A stretch of DNA of 64,000 nt from Gracilimonas sediminicola (GCF_024320785.1 NZ_JANDBC010000002.1:248001-312000), one strand, 5' to 3'; counted from the stretch's first letter, positions 54,785 through 64,000 are shown. The notes: generated by a model from the letters alone, not told the origin. Translations and numbers: made by a program.

Positions 54785-55870
54785 TTAGAGCCTTTTTATC
54801 CAGAACTCTGAGTTCAGGTTTCTTTTCCCAAAAAGTATTCTCCTTGAGTTATAAACCAGTACATCACCGTTTGAAAACGTCTCAATTTCTCCATAGGGAA
54901 AGGGTGAGTCGTAGTCATACCCCTCCGGCCCTGCATTATAGAACTTAGTCATAGAATCCGGATGTGCAATATTAACTCCAAAACTTGAGGCATAATACAA
55001 ATATCCATTCGACATGATATCCATATTTGTTGGATACACACCCTCAAATGTTTTTATTCTACCATCCTGTAAATTATTATAACTATCAAGTTCTCTTAAT
55101 TTTTCCCAGGTTTGCCCATCGTCATTAGAGATTAAAAGCCTCCGAACCGCAATTGAAATAATTCGGTCTTGCTCATCAACCTCCAAAAAATTGATGTCAT
55201 CGTAATCTTTACCAATTGAGTTGGTTATTTTGTTCCAAGTCTCTCCTCTGTCACTGGACTTAAACATACCTCCCCGACAACCTGCGAAAATGTCACCTTT
55301 ACTATTTGTAGCGACAACGTCAACAATACTTCCCCACCAACTGTTGCGATAAAAATTGGAATGATATTTGGATTTATCCGTCAGGTTAACCGTAACCACT
55401 CCTTCTAATTTGGATATGTACATATAATTATCATTATCAAAAGCGATATCATACATTTTAAAGGGCCCGATTACTTTCTCCCAATTTTTTCCATCTTTTG
55501 ACCTATAGATTTCCTGTTTAGCTACCGTTATAGGAGACCCCCAAAAAACATCTTCAACATCTACTTCACCTATTGCATAATAGGTATCATTTCTTCTTTC
55601 TATTCTGCTAAAATAGGTTGAATCAGGTTTTCGAAACCGTTGAAACGTTCTTCCTGTATCAGTTGAGACATACCAGGTTCGTTTCAGCCCCACGTATAAA
55701 TCACCGTTGCTGTCAGTATTTACTGTAGTGATTGAATCTGAAGTAAAATAATTTATTTCTCTCCATTCAAATGCTGGTATTTTCTTTTTTGAGGAATCCC
55801 CGCTGTTAAATAAGTCACAACCGGACACCAAAAGTGCAGAAAAAAAGGATATTAGAAGTAGTTTTTTCAT
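54785..55870 (-). CDS. Lipoprotein with BNR/Asp-box repeats
   Basis: This 361-residue lipoprotein has the lipobox LLVSGC (Cys at 18). The mature protein is a probable beta propeller with Asp-box motifs: STDTGRTFQRF, SKDGKNWEKV, SSDRGETWNKI and SNDDGQTWEKL, spaced about 50-60 residues apart. Such folds occur in sialidase-like, photosystem-II-assembly-like and sortilin-like proteins; no sialidase catalytic residues stand out. A role as a surface binding or sensing protein is possible. It converges on the GH20 gene with only ten bases between stops and no terminator. Confidence 0.75.
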   Translation of the reverse strand: MKKLLLISFFSALLVSGCDLFNSGDSSKKKIPAFEWREINYFTSDSITTVNTDSNGDLYVGLKRTWYVSTDTGRTFQRFRKPDSTYFSRIERRNDTYYAIGEVDVEDVFWGSPITVAKQEIYRSKDGKNWEKVIGPFKMYDIAFDNDNYMYISKLEGVVTVNLTDKSKYHSNFYRNSWWGSIVDVVATNSKGDIFAGCRGGMFKSSDRGETWNKITNSIGKDYDDINFLEVDEQDRIISIAVRRLLISNDDGQTWEKLRELDSYNNLQDGRIKTFEGVYPTNMDIMSNGYLYYASSFGVNIAHPDSMTKFYNAGPEGYDYDSPFPYGEIETFSNGDVLVYNSRRILFGKRNLNSEFWIKRL

Positions 55871-55951
55871 GACCCGAAATATTCTCTCTAACCAAATATA
55901 GCAATCGGGGGATGAAAAGCAACAGAATTAGCTCAATTCAGGTTGTAAAAC

Positions 55952-57043
55952 TCAACTACGTTCAAGACCCCTTTTTCTCTTCCTATAATCAGTTATGAAC
56001 TTAATAACTATCAACAGAACTGTAAGCGGGATGATAATCCAGATCATCGCCCACTCCATTGTTTCTTTATATGGATTCTGCATAGCTATAAGTACAAGGT
56101 AGGCCATATACGCAGCGTAATAAAAGAGGAATCCGACGGCTTCCGGCCTTCCCAATTCCTTAGCCGGCCAAAAAAGCGGTAAACAGGCCACAGCAACAAT
56201 CACCATAAACGGTAAGTCGAGCCTGATGGCATCCATGGATACGTCTAAAGCTCCGGGAGCAACAATAATGGTCAGGCTCAGGGTAAGCAGGATATTGTAC
56301 AGGTTACTCCCCATCACGTTGGCAACGGCCGTATCAGAATCACCCCGCCGAACAGCCGAAAGAGAAGTAGCTACTTCGGGCAGTGATGTACCAATGGAAA
56401 CGATGGTAAGCCCTATAATAAGCTCGGAAATACCAAGGATACCGGCAATTTCTACGGCTGATTCCACCATCCATCGGGAGCCCATCACTATAAGTACCAA
56501 TCCTGCCAAAAGCAGAAAAATATACTTCCCATAAAAAAGTGTGGTTAACGGCTCGTCCAACTCCGGCTGTTCTTCTTTCTTTAGTTTATTATCCCGGCGA
56601 TCTTTTTTGATTTGGCTGTACATGAATATAGAATAGGCAACCAAAGCCCCGAAAATAATGAATCCATCCACCGGGGTAAGTAAACCATCCATAGCCAAAA
56701 CATAGAGCAGAATGCTGGCTCCAATAACTACAGGGACATCAATTTTGATAATCCGATTCGTTATACGAAGTGGCTTTACTAATCCCGCAATACCAAGAAT
56801 CAATAGGATGTTCGCAATGTTACTGCCCAGAATATTCCCCAAAACAAGGTCCGGTTTACCTTCGGCAGCGGCCTGTAAACTGATAGCCAGCTCAGGAGCG
56901 CCGGTTGCAAAAGCTACGACCGTCAACCCCATTACAACCGGAGATACACTCCAGGCCAAGCCAAACTTATCTACCGATTTCAGGAACAATTCTGCTCCCA
57001 CAATCAGCGTAACTAACCCTATGATGAATAATAAAACCGTCAT
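55952..57043 (-). CDS. Calcium/sodium antiporter (YrbG-like)
   Basis: This 363-residue integral membrane protein belongs to the Na+/Ca2+ exchanger (CaCA) family. The two alpha-repeats are GLTVVAFATGAPELAISLQ (about 39-57) with NILGSNIANILLILG after it, and GLTIVSIGTSLPEVATSLSA with NVMGSNLYNILL. It has about ten membrane helices and a charged cytoplasmic loop (QIKKDRRDNKLKKEEQPELD) in the middle. It probably expels Ca2+ using the Na+ or H+ gradient. The gene is monocistronic and diverges from the amidohydrolase gene. Confidence 0.93.
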   Translation of the reverse strand: MTVLLFIIGLVTLIVGAELFLKSVDKFGLAWSVSPVVMGLTVVAFATGAPELAISLQAAAEGKPDLVLGNILGSNIANILLILGIAGLVKPLRITNRIIKIDVPVVIGASILLYVLAMDGLLTPVDGFIIFGALVAYSIFMYSQIKKDRRDNKLKKEEQPELDEPLTTLFYGKYIFLLLAGLVLIVMGSRWMVESAVEIAGILGISELIIGLTIVSIGTSLPEVATSLSAVRRGDSDTAVANVMGSNLYNILLTLSLTIIVAPGALDVSMDAIRLDLPFMVIVAVACLPLFWPAKELGRPEAVGFLFYYAAYMAYLVLIAMQNPYKETMEWAMIWIIIPLTVLLIVIKFITDYRKRKRGLERS

Positions 57044-57212
57044 TGTTGATGAATTTTCTTTTTTCTGAAACCGACTAAAACTACCACAAAAAACACTCTA
57101 AAACGTATGATGAACCGCTAAAATTTGTTTCAACCTTACACATGTCTCTAACTCTTTTCTTTAGGTTCATTTACCTATATTGCGCCACACTACCTAACCA
57201 AATATACTTCCT

Positions 57213-58496
57213 ATGAAATTCCGCCATATTATTTTCACATTCTTCATTTCACTTCTGATTTCTTCTTCTGGATTTGCTCAACGAACTATCATCCATGCGG
57301 GTACACTCATAGACGGAGTTTCGGATGAAGCCCGGAGTGAGGTCAGCATCATTGTTGAAGACAACAAGATTATTGCGGTTGAAAACGGATATGTTTCCGG
57401 GAACAGAAATGATGAGGTGGTGGACCTGAAATCCAAAACCGTAATGCCGGGACTCATCGACCTTCACGTTCACCTTGAAAGTGAAACCAGCCCCCAAAAG
57501 TATTTAGAACCCTTCACCTTCGATGATGCCGATAAAGCCTTCCGCTCGGTCCAATACGCAAAAAGAACGCTAATGGCAGGATTCACGACCGTACGGGAAC
57601 TCGGTGGATCGGGCGTAAACATTGCGCTTCGGGATGCCATTAAAGGCGGATTTGTGGATGGGCCGCGTATCATCACCGTAGGAAAATCACTGGCAACTAC
57701 CGGGGGGCATGCCGACCCAACCAACGGCTGGAAAAAAGACCTGATGGGAAGTCCGGACCCGATTGATGGAGTACTGAATGGGGTGGCAGAAGCCCGTGAA
57801 GCCGTTCGTCAGCGATACAAGAACGGTGCGGATCATATCAAGATTACGGCGACCGGAGGAGTCTTGAGTGTGGCTAAATCCGGAGATGCTCCTCAGTTTT
57901 TCATGGACGAACTTACTGCTATTGTTGAAACAGCTAACGAGTATGGTATGCACGTGGCTGCCCATGCCCATGGAGCTGAAGGTATGAAACGAGCTGTTGA
58001 AGCCGGAGTACGTACTATAGAGCACGGAACCAAGATGACTCCCGAAGTCATGGATTTGATGATTGAAAAAGGAACCTATTACGTCCCCACTATTTCAGCC
58101 GGAAAATGGGTCGCCGAGAAAGCAAAGGTTGATGGATACTATCCTGAATTGGTAGTGCCCAAAGCCCTTGAAATCGGCCCGATGATACAAAACACCTTCG
58201 CTGATGCCTACAAACGCGGGGTGAAAATTGCTTTCGGTACCGATGCCGGAGTTTTCCCACACGGACTGAATGGAAAAGAATTCAAATACATGACCGAGGT
58301 TGGGATGCCCGCTATGGAAGCCATTCAAAGTGCTACTATGACAGCGGCTACCGTTCTGGGAATGGAAGCTGAAATCGGCTCTATTGAAACCGGTAAACTG
58401 GCTGATATTTTTGCTACCGATAAAAATCCACTCGAAGATGTAACAACCATGGAGCGAGTTTCTTTTGTGATGAAAGATGGTGTGATTTATAAATGA
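57213..58496 (+). CDS. Exported amidohydrolase (imidazolonepropionase-like)
   Basis: This 427-residue metal-dependent hydrolase has a signal peptide (1-23, ending GFAQ). The metal-binding motifs are DLHVHLE (His85, His87), HIKITATGG (Lys210, probably carboxylated), AAHAHG (His251, His253), TIEHGTKM (His271) and [11 protein letters not shown] (Asp344), as in binuclear amidohydrolases. Exported members include Xaa-Pro dipeptidase-like and imidazolonepropionase-related enzymes, so a peptidase or cyclic amidase activity in the periplasm is likely. The start is the ATG at 57213. Confidence 0.9.
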   Translation: MKFRHIIFTFFISLLISSSGFAQRTIIHAGTLIDGVSDEARSEVSIIVEDNKIIAVENGYVSGNRNDEVVDLKSKTVMPGLIDLHVHLESETSPQKYLEPFTFDDADKAFRSVQYAKRTLMAGFTTVRELGGSGVNIALRDAIKGGFVDGPRIITVGKSLATTGGHADPTNGWKKDLMGSPDPIDGVLNGVAEAREAVRQRYKNGADHIKITATGGVLSVAKSGDAPQFFMDELTAIVETANEYGMHVAAHAHGAEGMKRAVEAGVRTIEHGTKMTPEVMDLMIEKGTYYVPTISAGKWVAEKAKVDGYYPELVVPKALEIGPMIQNTFADAYKRGVKIAFGTDAGVFPHGLNGKEFKYMTEVGMPAMEAIQSATMTAATVLGMEAEIGSIETGKLADIFATDKNPLEDVTTMERVSFVMKDGVIYK

Positions 58497-58530
58497 GTAA
58501 TTAGCAGCACCATGTAGTCTTTTATTTTTT

Positions 58531-59055
58531 ATGATCAATAAAAATTTCAAAAAACGACTCATCAACCGACTTCAATGGACTTTCCAGGTCGAGGGAATGA
58601 ATGTAGTTATGTTTTTTGGAATTATGATCTTTCTCAACTTCCAGTACTCTCTGTACGACATCCTTTTCTTGTCTTATGGATTATTTGTGATGTGCTTTAT
58701 CCTGTTCCAGGGCACCTATTATTGGTGGATAAAGTATTCCGTATTAACAGAACGGCCGGTTTTTAAAAGTACAGCCCTCTCCCGGTTCCGTAGTTTCAAG
58801 AGACAGAACCAACTTATGATAGCGCTGATACCCGTAGTTCTGGTCATTCAATGGTTTGTCTCAGGTAAAACTCTCTCGACCGATAACCTCATAGGCTGGG
58901 CGGTTTTCGCAAACCTGTTTGGCGTGTGTGAATACATCAACTATTACCACAAACAACTGATGTACGATAACCGAAATGACCTGAAATACCTTGTACAACA
59001 CCGGAAGCTAAAAGAAGCTTCACTCCATAAAGATCTCAGGGAAAATAAGATCTGA
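58531..59055 (+). CDS. Small membrane protein, unknown function
   Basis: This 174-residue protein has four hydrophobic segments (about 22-38, 44-62, 93-110 and 118-134), joined by short charged loops, and a Lys/Arg-rich C terminus (QHRKLKEASLHKDLRENK). It lies 34 bases after the amidohydrolase stop and may be cotranscribed. The general layout is found in other Bacteroidota without a known function. I make no functional call. Confidence 0.65.
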   Translation: MINKNFKKRLINRLQWTFQVEGMNVVMFFGIMIFLNFQYSLYDILFLSYGLFVMCFILFQGTYYWWIKYSVLTERPVFKSTALSRFRSFKRQNQLMIALIPVVLVIQWFVSGKTLSTDNLIGWAVFANLFGVCEYINYYHKQLMYDNRNDLKYLVQHRKLKEASLHKDLRENKI

Positions 59056-59183
59056 TCCTATAGCCAATTGATGTCAGGACCTCTAAACCGGGAGTTTAAA
59101 TCGATTATGAATAATCGGATGATTTCGCAAAAGTCCGCCCAATTTTGTAAGATGTTTAAGCACATTCACTTAACCATGGAGTT

Positions 59184-59480
59184 ATGACGGTAGAAGCCAT
59201 TAAAGAACAGCTTAAGACAGCCAAAAACCCGGTAGCCAAATCTTTTCATATCGGAGATCACTTTAAAGTTCTCCTATTTGGCTTTAATAAGGGAATGAAG
59301 CTGGAAGACCACAAAGCCCATCACCCTACCAAATTGCTTGTTTTGGAAGGTGAAGTGATTTACCACCAGGAAAAGAAAGACATTCGCCTTAAAAAGCATC
59401 AGGAAGTGGACATACCGGCTGAAGTGTCTCACTCCGTAGCCGCCCTTGATGATGCCATAGTGCTACTGACCCAAGGTTAA
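59184..59480 (+). CDS. Cupin-domain protein
   Basis: This 98-residue single-domain cupin has FGFNKGMKLEDHKAHHPTKL (about 33-52, with the metal-type His positions), EGEVIYHQ, and DIPAEVSHSVAALDDAIVLL (about 76-95) as the second cupin motif. Small cupins of this kind bind metal or small ligands; the substrate is unknown. The start is the ATG at 59184. Confidence 0.8.
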   Translation: MTVEAIKEQLKTAKNPVAKSFHIGDHFKVLLFGFNKGMKLEDHKAHHPTKLLVLEGEVIYHQEKKDIRLKKHQEVDIPAEVSHSVAALDDAIVLLTQG

Positions 59481-59550
59481 TTTACTGGCTTTACCCGTCC
59501 TTCGCCCCTATACCATTCTGAAATAATTCACGACTGTAAATTTAATTTGC

Positions 59551-59594
59551 GTAACCAATTAGTTACACATATATTCGTGTAACCAATCAGTTAC
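59551..59594 (+). promoter_or_regulatory. Two 16-bp palindromic operators before the ArsR gene
   Basis: GTAACCAATTAGTTAC (59551-59566) and GTAACCAATCAGTTAC (59579-59594) differ at one base. Each is an inverted repeat GTAAC-n6-GTTAC, with centres 28 bp apart. The second ends 14 bases before the ATG at 59609. They are the likely binding sites for the ArsR-family repressor encoded directly downstream. Confidence 0.75.
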
Positions 59595-59608
59595 TTAAAT
59601 TAATTTCT

Positions 59609-59929
59609 ATGTCTAAGGATGTTTTCCAGGCCATTGCTGACCCAACCCGCAGACAAATCATAGACTTGCTTGCCGGTCAATCGCTCCCCGTAAACGATGT
59701 AGCCGAGAAGTTTGACATGAGTCGCCCTGCTGTATCCAAACATTTGAAAATTTTGAATGAATGCGGTTTAGTGATAATCAAGCAACAGGGTCGCAAACGT
59801 TTTTGCAGAGCCGACACCCGAAAGCTTCAGGATGTAATGGAATGGACACAACGCTACCGCAAGTTCTGGAATGAAAAACTGGATACCCTGGAAGTCCTGC
59901 TGAACGACATCGATGAAACCTCAAGTTAA
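59609..59929 (+). CDS. ArsR-family transcriptional repressor
   Basis: This 106-residue winged-helix repressor has the HTH LPVNDVAEKFDMSRPAVSKHLKILNE (about 27-52, recognition helix SRPAVSKHL) and the wing VIIKQQGRKRFC. It begins with FQAIADPTRRQIIDLLAGQS, the common ArsR opening. No metal-binding Cys pair of the ArsR/SmtB type stands out. It resembles ArsR regulators paired with SRPBCC/AHSA1 proteins, where the cofactor is not known. Two palindromes (59551-59594) are its probable operators, giving autoregulation of the two-gene operon. Confidence 0.92.
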   Translation: MSKDVFQAIADPTRRQIIDLLAGQSLPVNDVAEKFDMSRPAVSKHLKILNECGLVIIKQQGRKRFCRADTRKLQDVMEWTQRYRKFWNEKLDTLEVLLNDIDETSS

Positions 59930-59939
59930 TGGAGCAGCT

Positions 59940-60479
59940 ATGAACAATAAGAAAGGTGTATTTACCGAACCGGGAACTGTACGTTTTGAACGGTTGCTGC
60001 CCGGCCCTGCTGAACGAGTTTGGGAATATCTCACCAGATCTGAATTGAAAGCAAAGTGGTTGTCGGCCGGTGATGTGGAGACAGAAGTAGGTGGGAAAGT
60101 TACCCATGAATTCAATCATACACGGTTATCTCCGGAGGAAGATCCGTGGCCGGAAAAGTATAAAGATCTCAAAGAAGGAGATACTTCTCATGGTGTGGTT
60201 ATACAGTGTGAGCCACCTCATTTACTGAGTTATACCTGGGCTGAGGGTGATGGTACCGGCTCTGAGGTTACTTTTGAGCTTTTCCCCGAAGGCGAAAAAG
60301 TGAGGCTGGTTTTGACGCACCGACAATTACCGGATGAAAAAGAAGTACAACTCGGCGTGGGTGCAGGCTGGCATACACACCTTGGAATTTTGATCGATCT
60401 GATGGAGGGAAATACCCCTCAGGGATTTTGGAAAGTCCACATGCCTTTGGAAAAAGAGTATGAAAAATTGTTGTCCTGA
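59940..60479 (+). CDS. SRPBCC/AHSA1-domain protein
   Basis: This 179-residue protein has the START-like/AHSA1 helix-grip fold: TVRFERLLPGPAERVWEYLT (about 12-31), then KAKWLSAGDVETEVGGKV, LLSYTWAEGDG and VRLVLTHRQLPDE. Such proteins bind hydrophobic ligands or activate Hsp90; with ArsR partners their ligand is generally unknown. I chose the ATG at 59940 (GGAG five bases upstream), which leaves ten bases after the ArsR stop; an in-frame ATG at 59913 overlaps the ArsR gene by 17 bases and is possible. It is coexpressed with the repressor. Confidence 0.85.
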   Translation: MNNKKGVFTEPGTVRFERLLPGPAERVWEYLTRSELKAKWLSAGDVETEVGGKVTHEFNHTRLSPEEDPWPEKYKDLKEGDTSHGVVIQCEPPHLLSYTWAEGDGTGSEVTFELFPEGEKVRLVLTHRQLPDEKEVQLGVGAGWHTHLGILIDLMEGNTPQGFWKVHMPLEKEYEKLLS

Positions 60480-60494
60480 AAGAAGTATTATCTA

Positions 60495-61079
60495 ATGATG
60501 TGGAAGGTAGTAGCACTGGAGTCCGGAGAAAACAATCAACGATTCAGTATTTCAAAGGACGGAGCTAAGATTTCAAATCAGCAATTTCTCATGCTGTTAA
60601 AGAATGAAGCACCCTTTCGATCTTTCTATACTGAATACCTGATCAGCTTGGGTTACGAGGCCTTTTTCTGGGAGAACACGCCCATGATGACTGCCAACCT
60701 GCAGCAGGATTACCAATGCAATGTACTTAACAGTGAATTTCTCGCTAAAAAATCACCGGACTTTCACACCTTCAGCTCCTATTTCAAAAGAGACCGGGAC
60801 GTGGTGAGCTTCAGGAATTTAGGGAATGATGCTCAACTCATTGCCCCCTGCCCTGTTGATGAGCATCCGGGATATGCTCATATCGGTACTTTTATCCGTG
60901 AAGCGCCGGAATCACAAGTCCATAAGCTTTGGCAATGTACCGGCACGGAGATGTTGGATATCATCGGAGAAGAACCGCGATGGCTAAGCACCTCAGGACT
61001 GGGAGTATTCTGGCTGCACGTTCGAATCGATTCGGTTCCAAAATATTATCAAACCGAAGAGTACAAATCTGTTGGCTAA
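60495..61079 (+). CDS. DUF6940-like protein
   Basis: This 194-residue cytoplasmic protein resembles the uncharacterised DUF6940 group: an opening MWKVVALESGENNQRFSISK, a Phe/Tyr-rich middle (PFRSFYTEYLISLGYEAFFW, about 35-54), PCPVDEHPGYAHIGTFIRE (about 118-136) and LSTSGLGVFWLHVRIDSVPK (about 164-183). I recognise the family pattern but know no function. It starts 15 bases after the SRPBCC stop and may belong to the same operon. Confidence 0.65.
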   Translation: MMWKVVALESGENNQRFSISKDGAKISNQQFLMLLKNEAPFRSFYTEYLISLGYEAFFWENTPMMTANLQQDYQCNVLNSEFLAKKSPDFHTFSSYFKRDRDVVSFRNLGNDAQLIAPCPVDEHPGYAHIGTFIREAPESQVHKLWQCTGTEMLDIIGEEPRWLSTSGLGVFWLHVRIDSVPKYYQTEEYKSVG

Positions 61080-61130
61080 ATTAAATCGGCCCTCGCCAAT
61101 TCTTTTCATCCCATTTGTATATTATCTGTG

Positions 61131-61808
61131 ATGGAACCCAAAGAACTTTCGGAACAACTAAAGAAACCAACCGGCAAGAACGGACTCGAAGTTGCCAGGG
61201 CTTTAAACGAATCGAATCAGGGACTCTACGATCTGGCTTTTAAACTTCTTGAGCTGAAACCCAACCAAAACATTCTCGAAATCGGCTTTGGGAACGGAAA
61301 ACACTTTTCTCAATATATTCAAAAGGAACCTGAGCTAACCCTGACCGGCGTTGATTATTCTGCCGACATGTGTGAAGAAGCCAAAGCAAGCAACACCACT
61401 CTGATTGATGAAGATAAGCTCACCATCCAATGCGCCGAGACATCTGCTCTCCCCTTCAGTAATGACGAATTTGATGTAATTATAGCGCATAACGTTATTT
61501 ATTTCCTCAATCCACCTGAACCGCATCTTCAGGAAATTAAGCGGGTACTGAAACCGGGAGGCCTCTTCCTGATTGGACACCGGCCCCGGCATTCTATTGA
61601 ACATCTTGAATTTACACGACACCATTTTGTACTGTATGAGGCAGATGAACTCGTCGAACTGATGAAGACAAACGGTTTTATGATTGCAGATCAACATTCC
61701 AACAGCTATCAAAAGTCGGCGGTGGATGGGACTTCATTTCAGGTAACTGACGCTTGCCTACTGGTGAAAAAGAAAACGCCTTCGTCCACTACAGACAAAG
61801 GCGTTTAA
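61131..61808 (+). CDS. Class I SAM-dependent methyltransferase
   Basis: This 225-residue cytoplasmic enzyme has the Rossmann-like methyltransferase fold: motif I NILEIGFGNGKHFSQYI (about 46-62), motif II-III region LTLTGVDYSADMCEEA, and motif IV DVIIAHNVIYFL (about 117-128), followed by RVLKPGGLFLIGH (about 140-152). The substrate is unknown. A GTG three bases upstream is an alternative start. A hairpin at 61773-61806 overlaps the last codons and the stop. Confidence 0.9.
   Translation: MEPKELSEQLKKPTGKNGLEVARALNESNQGLYDLAFKLLELKPNQNILEIGFGNGKHFSQYIQKEPELTLTGVDYSADMCEEAKASNTTLIDEDKLTIQCAETSALPFSNDEFDVIIAHNVIYFLNPPEPHLQEIKRVLKPGGLFLIGHRPRHSIEHLEFTRHHFVLYEADELVELMKTNGFMIADQHSNSYQKSAVDGTSFQVTDACLLVKKKTPSSTTDKGV
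61773..61806 (-). terminator. Hairpin at the methyltransferase 3' end, serving the minus strand
   Basis: Stem aaacgcctt.gtc / gac.aaggcgttt with a loop of about eight bases. On the minus strand it is followed by TTTTCTTTTTC, so it is the better terminator for the EEP-family gene. On the plus strand only a weak U-tract follows, and the stem lies within coding sequence. Confidence 0.7.
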
Positions 61809-61833
61809 ATTTCTAATCCGCTTTATGATCAGC

Positions 61834-63600
61834 TTATTTGATAAGCATCATCTTCCTGGTAAGCTGCTTGCCACCCGCGGTTGATAACCTGTAAATATAC
61901 ACCCCGCTCGAAAGGTTGGAGGCATCAAAGCTAACCGTTTTTTCACCGGCCGACTGATTCTTTCTCACAAGTGTAGCTACCTTTCGCCCCATTACATCAA
62001 ATACCTCTAACTGCACAAAACCGCTTTCGGCTAAGCGATAACTGATCTGTGTAGTTGGGTTGAATGGGTTAGGGTAGTTCTGTTCCAGTGAGAAGTTTAC
62101 GGGCTGCTCAGTGAGATCTTCCTCGTTGCTTACCAGTGTTGTGAACTGAAACCGTGTCCAGATTGGATAATGATCCGACGTTGAACTCAGGTAACTTCCG
62201 ATGTACGTGGTATTCTCCACGCGTTCAGTTGCCACAATGTATTCATCCGTAAGTTCTGAGGTAATTGTTATATGGTCGATGAAAGAACCGGATGCCTGGG
62301 AAGCAAATCCCCGTTCTTCAAGACTTTTGGTAAGGATGGTATATTCTTCATCCTCATCAAAATTATCATAGGGGGAGTCCTGACCCGATGTAATAGATCC
62401 CTCAATAGTATCATTGTAATCACCTAAAAAGATGACATTCTCAGCTTCTCTTTCACTGTCAAGGTACTGCTTAAGTTCGGCTGATGCATTTTCTCTTTGG
62501 TTATAGGAATTGAAATCATCAAATGCTTTTGCGTGAATATTGAAAGCATAAATCTCCCGTGTTTCTCCTTCTACAGTGGCATTGAACCGGAAGAATAACG
62601 GATAGCGTCCATTTGCCCAGTTTGATTGGGTCATGCCGGAGGTTATCATCCCCGAGTCGAGCGAATCAATAGTGGCTCGTTTAAAGACAAAAGCTGTTTT
62701 TTGGGATTGGGAGAAATCTGCCATAAAACCACCATAACCTTCCAGCCCGGCAATCAGGTCAGCAAAGGCCGTGGAACTGGAAATTTCCTGAAAAGCATAT
62801 AAATCGGCATCCACCTCCGTAATCACCGTAGCTACATTCGCCATTTGCTCTGCTTCATCATCAGGGCCTTGTCCTTGACCGGTGGCCCCAAACCATTCAA
62901 TATTCCAGGTTGCCACTTCAAATGTCTGGTCTTTGGAAACTTCTTCTCCCGGATATTCAAATGGATCCGCATTTAAATCTTCCGTATCGCGTGGTAGCAA
63001 CTGAAATGTGTCTCTGAACCTTCCTACAACACCCACAATGGTGGTAACGCCTTCAGGCGCCTCAGCTCCAACCAGATTGGTAAAACGGTCGATACGCAGC
63101 TCCCCGGTTCCACTGTTATCGGAAATGTCGTAATTCGTGTTCCCCTGTAAAGACCCGGTGTGATCAATATCCACAATCATGGAAACCAGCTGACTTTCAA
63201 AGTCACCGGAATTCATTTCTTCAACGGTAATCTCTGCAGGAGTGGTTTTATGAGTAGAGTCGGGGAAAAATTCCCAGGAGGTAGCATTTACCACCTGCAG
63301 CAGATCATTAAAAAAACCGATCTCTCCGGTTACTACGATGGAATCTCCGCGTTGGACATCCAGCGTAAATTCTTCCCGCATGTTGTCAAAATCGAACCAG
63401 GCAATGGCCCCGGTTTCATCCTGAAAATAAACGGGGCCTGAAAATTCATCGGTTACCGTCACATGCCCCGAAACGGTTACGGTAGTCCCTTCCGCCTGTT
63501 CACGGGCTTCAGAAATCGGAATGGGATCTTGGGCAAAAAGAGAGTTTACTGAAAAAAGAAGAGCAAAAAGAGTTAAAAGCGTATACCGTGTTTTCTTCAT
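61834..63600 (-). CDS. T9SS-secreted endonuclease/exonuclease/phosphatase with OB-fold module
   Basis: This 588-residue exported protein has a signal peptide (1-24), two OB-fold modules (about 27-110 and 120-215; the first opens [20 protein letters not shown]), an EEP-family catalytic domain (about 225-485), and a T9SS sorting domain (about 500-588, [13 protein letters not shown]). EEP landmarks are TWNIEW (Asn233), FQEI (Glu272), NIHAKAF (His356), FLGDYND (Asp394, Asn396) and SDHYPIW (Asp476, His477). These predict a Mg-dependent phosphodiesterase, probably an extracellular nuclease. The same OB-fold opening is found in the giant protein at 41137-51822. Confidence 0.9.
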   Translation of the reverse strand: MKKTRYTLLTLFALLFSVNSLFAQDPIPISEAREQAEGTTVTVSGHVTVTDEFSGPVYFQDETGAIAWFDFDNMREEFTLDVQRGDSIVVTGEIGFFNDLLQVVNATSWEFFPDSTHKTTPAEITVEEMNSGDFESQLVSMIVDIDHTGSLQGNTNYDISDNSGTGELRIDRFTNLVGAEAPEGVTTIVGVVGRFRDTFQLLPRDTEDLNADPFEYPGEEVSKDQTFEVATWNIEWFGATGQGQGPDDEAEQMANVATVITEVDADLYAFQEISSSTAFADLIAGLEGYGGFMADFSQSQKTAFVFKRATIDSLDSGMITSGMTQSNWANGRYPLFFRFNATVEGETREIYAFNIHAKAFDDFNSYNQRENASAELKQYLDSEREAENVIFLGDYNDTIEGSITSGQDSPYDNFDEDEEYTILTKSLEERGFASQASGSFIDHITITSELTDEYIVATERVENTTYIGSYLSSTSDHYPIWTRFQFTTLVSNEEDLTEQPVNFSLEQNYPNPFNPTTQISYRLAESGFVQLEVFDVMGRKVATLVRKNQSAGEKTVSFDASNLSSGVYIYRLSTAGGKQLTRKMMLIK

Positions 63601-63802
63601 TGGGAACAGGATGGTTTGATGAATATTTAATCCTTAAAGATAGGACTTTTCAAAACCGAGTGCATATTGTAAGAGGCTTCACTTTGTAAATCCTTAGATC
63701 TTCTATCTCAAAATAGCCGGGACCATCCCCTAAAGGAATACCTATTGTTTATTCGGTGCAAAATTAGTAACTATAAACAACTGTTTATCAACCTTTAAGC
63801 AT

Positions 63803-64000
63803 ATGCGTATTCAGCTTCTTTCCCTAGCTCTAATTAGTGTTTTCAGCTTTGTCTCTTGTAACATTATCAGTGATGCTCCACAACTTTCCGGCTCAGAAGA
63901 AGTAGTGTATTTCTCTTCTTTTGAAAGTAAAGCAGAGCTGTCCGGCTGGAAAGGAGGCTATAAGGTAATAGAAGACTCTCCGAATGGCGGTGGCATTAAA
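63803..64000 (+). CDS. Lipoprotein N terminus, cut by the right window edge
   Basis: The 66 visible codons start at ATG 63803 with a lipoprotein signal MRIQLLSLALISVFSFVSC (Cys19). The mature part begins NIISDAPQLSGSEEVVYFSS and then FESKAELSGWKGG. The F/V-rich opening with FxSxxELSGW is suggestive of a carbohydrate-binding or concanavalin-like module, but too little is visible for a call. Confidence 0.6.
   Translation, partial: MRIQLLSLALISVFSFVSCNIISDAPQLSGSEEVVYFSSFESKAELSGWKGGYKVIEDSPNGGGIK

Noticed and set aside
1-64000. tRNA, rRNA, insertion sequence or prophage genes
   Set aside because: I looked through the intergenic gaps and the coding set for these and found none.

Overview
The window looks like chromosomal DNA of a Balneolota/Rhodothermota-type member of the Bacteroidota (Gracilimonas- or Balneola-like). 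This is inferred from four things. Three exported proteins end in the same type IX secretion (T9SS) sorting domain with a YPNPFNPTT core. DnaE carries an N-terminal proofreading exonuclease. A promoter upstream of a glutamate dehydrogenase gene matches the Bacteroidota TAnnTTTG -7 box. Shine-Dalgarno sequences are weak or absent before most starts. I see no rRNA, tRNA, CRISPR array, insertion sequence or prophage. Most genes are housekeeping or envelope genes. Genes are cut at both edges (lipoproteins at 3-596 and 63803-64000).

Layout, 1-13 kb: methylglyoxal synthase overlapping a YyaL/DUF255 protein; an ECF sigma factor with its RskA-like anti-sigma factor, followed by a four-CHRD T9SS cargo protein; then on the minus strand a DUF4412 protein, mnmA, an HNH nuclease and a diverged PiT-type permease; then glutamate dehydrogenase with an RsbW-like ATPase. 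13-28.6 kb: a complete RND efflux operon (adaptor, pump, TolC-like channel), thioredoxin, exonuclease-fused DnaE, a secreted unknown, acylphosphatase, an OxyR-TerC pair and a sulfide:quinone-oxidoreductase-like flavoprotein. 28.7-33 kb: a GNAT, a DUF3185-like membrane peptide, and a ligase-associated exonuclease with its ATP-dependent DNA ligase.

33-52 kb is the most distinctive part. It holds three LPP20-like exported proteins, a transglutaminase-like exported protein, a PEGA-repeat membrane protein, a cohesin-like lipoprotein and a 3561-residue T9SS-exported protein. The giant protein is built from alternating IPT/TIG domains and FG-GAP blocks, with OB-fold, Fn3, dockerin-like and cohesin-like modules. 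Most of these genes lie head-to-tail and look like an undescribed cell-surface assembly locus. This is the best candidate for a new system, but its function is inference.

52-64 kb: an AlkA-like HhH protein lacking the usual catalytic Asp, a GH20 hexosaminidase, a BNR-repeat lipoprotein, a Na+/Ca2+ exchanger, an exported amidohydrolase, small membrane and cupin proteins, an ArsR-SRPBCC operon with two clear palindromic operators, a DUF6940-like protein, a methyltransferase, and a T9SS-secreted EEP-family nuclease/phosphatase that shares its OB-fold module with the giant protein. Several intergenic palindromes and dispersed repeats punctuate the window.
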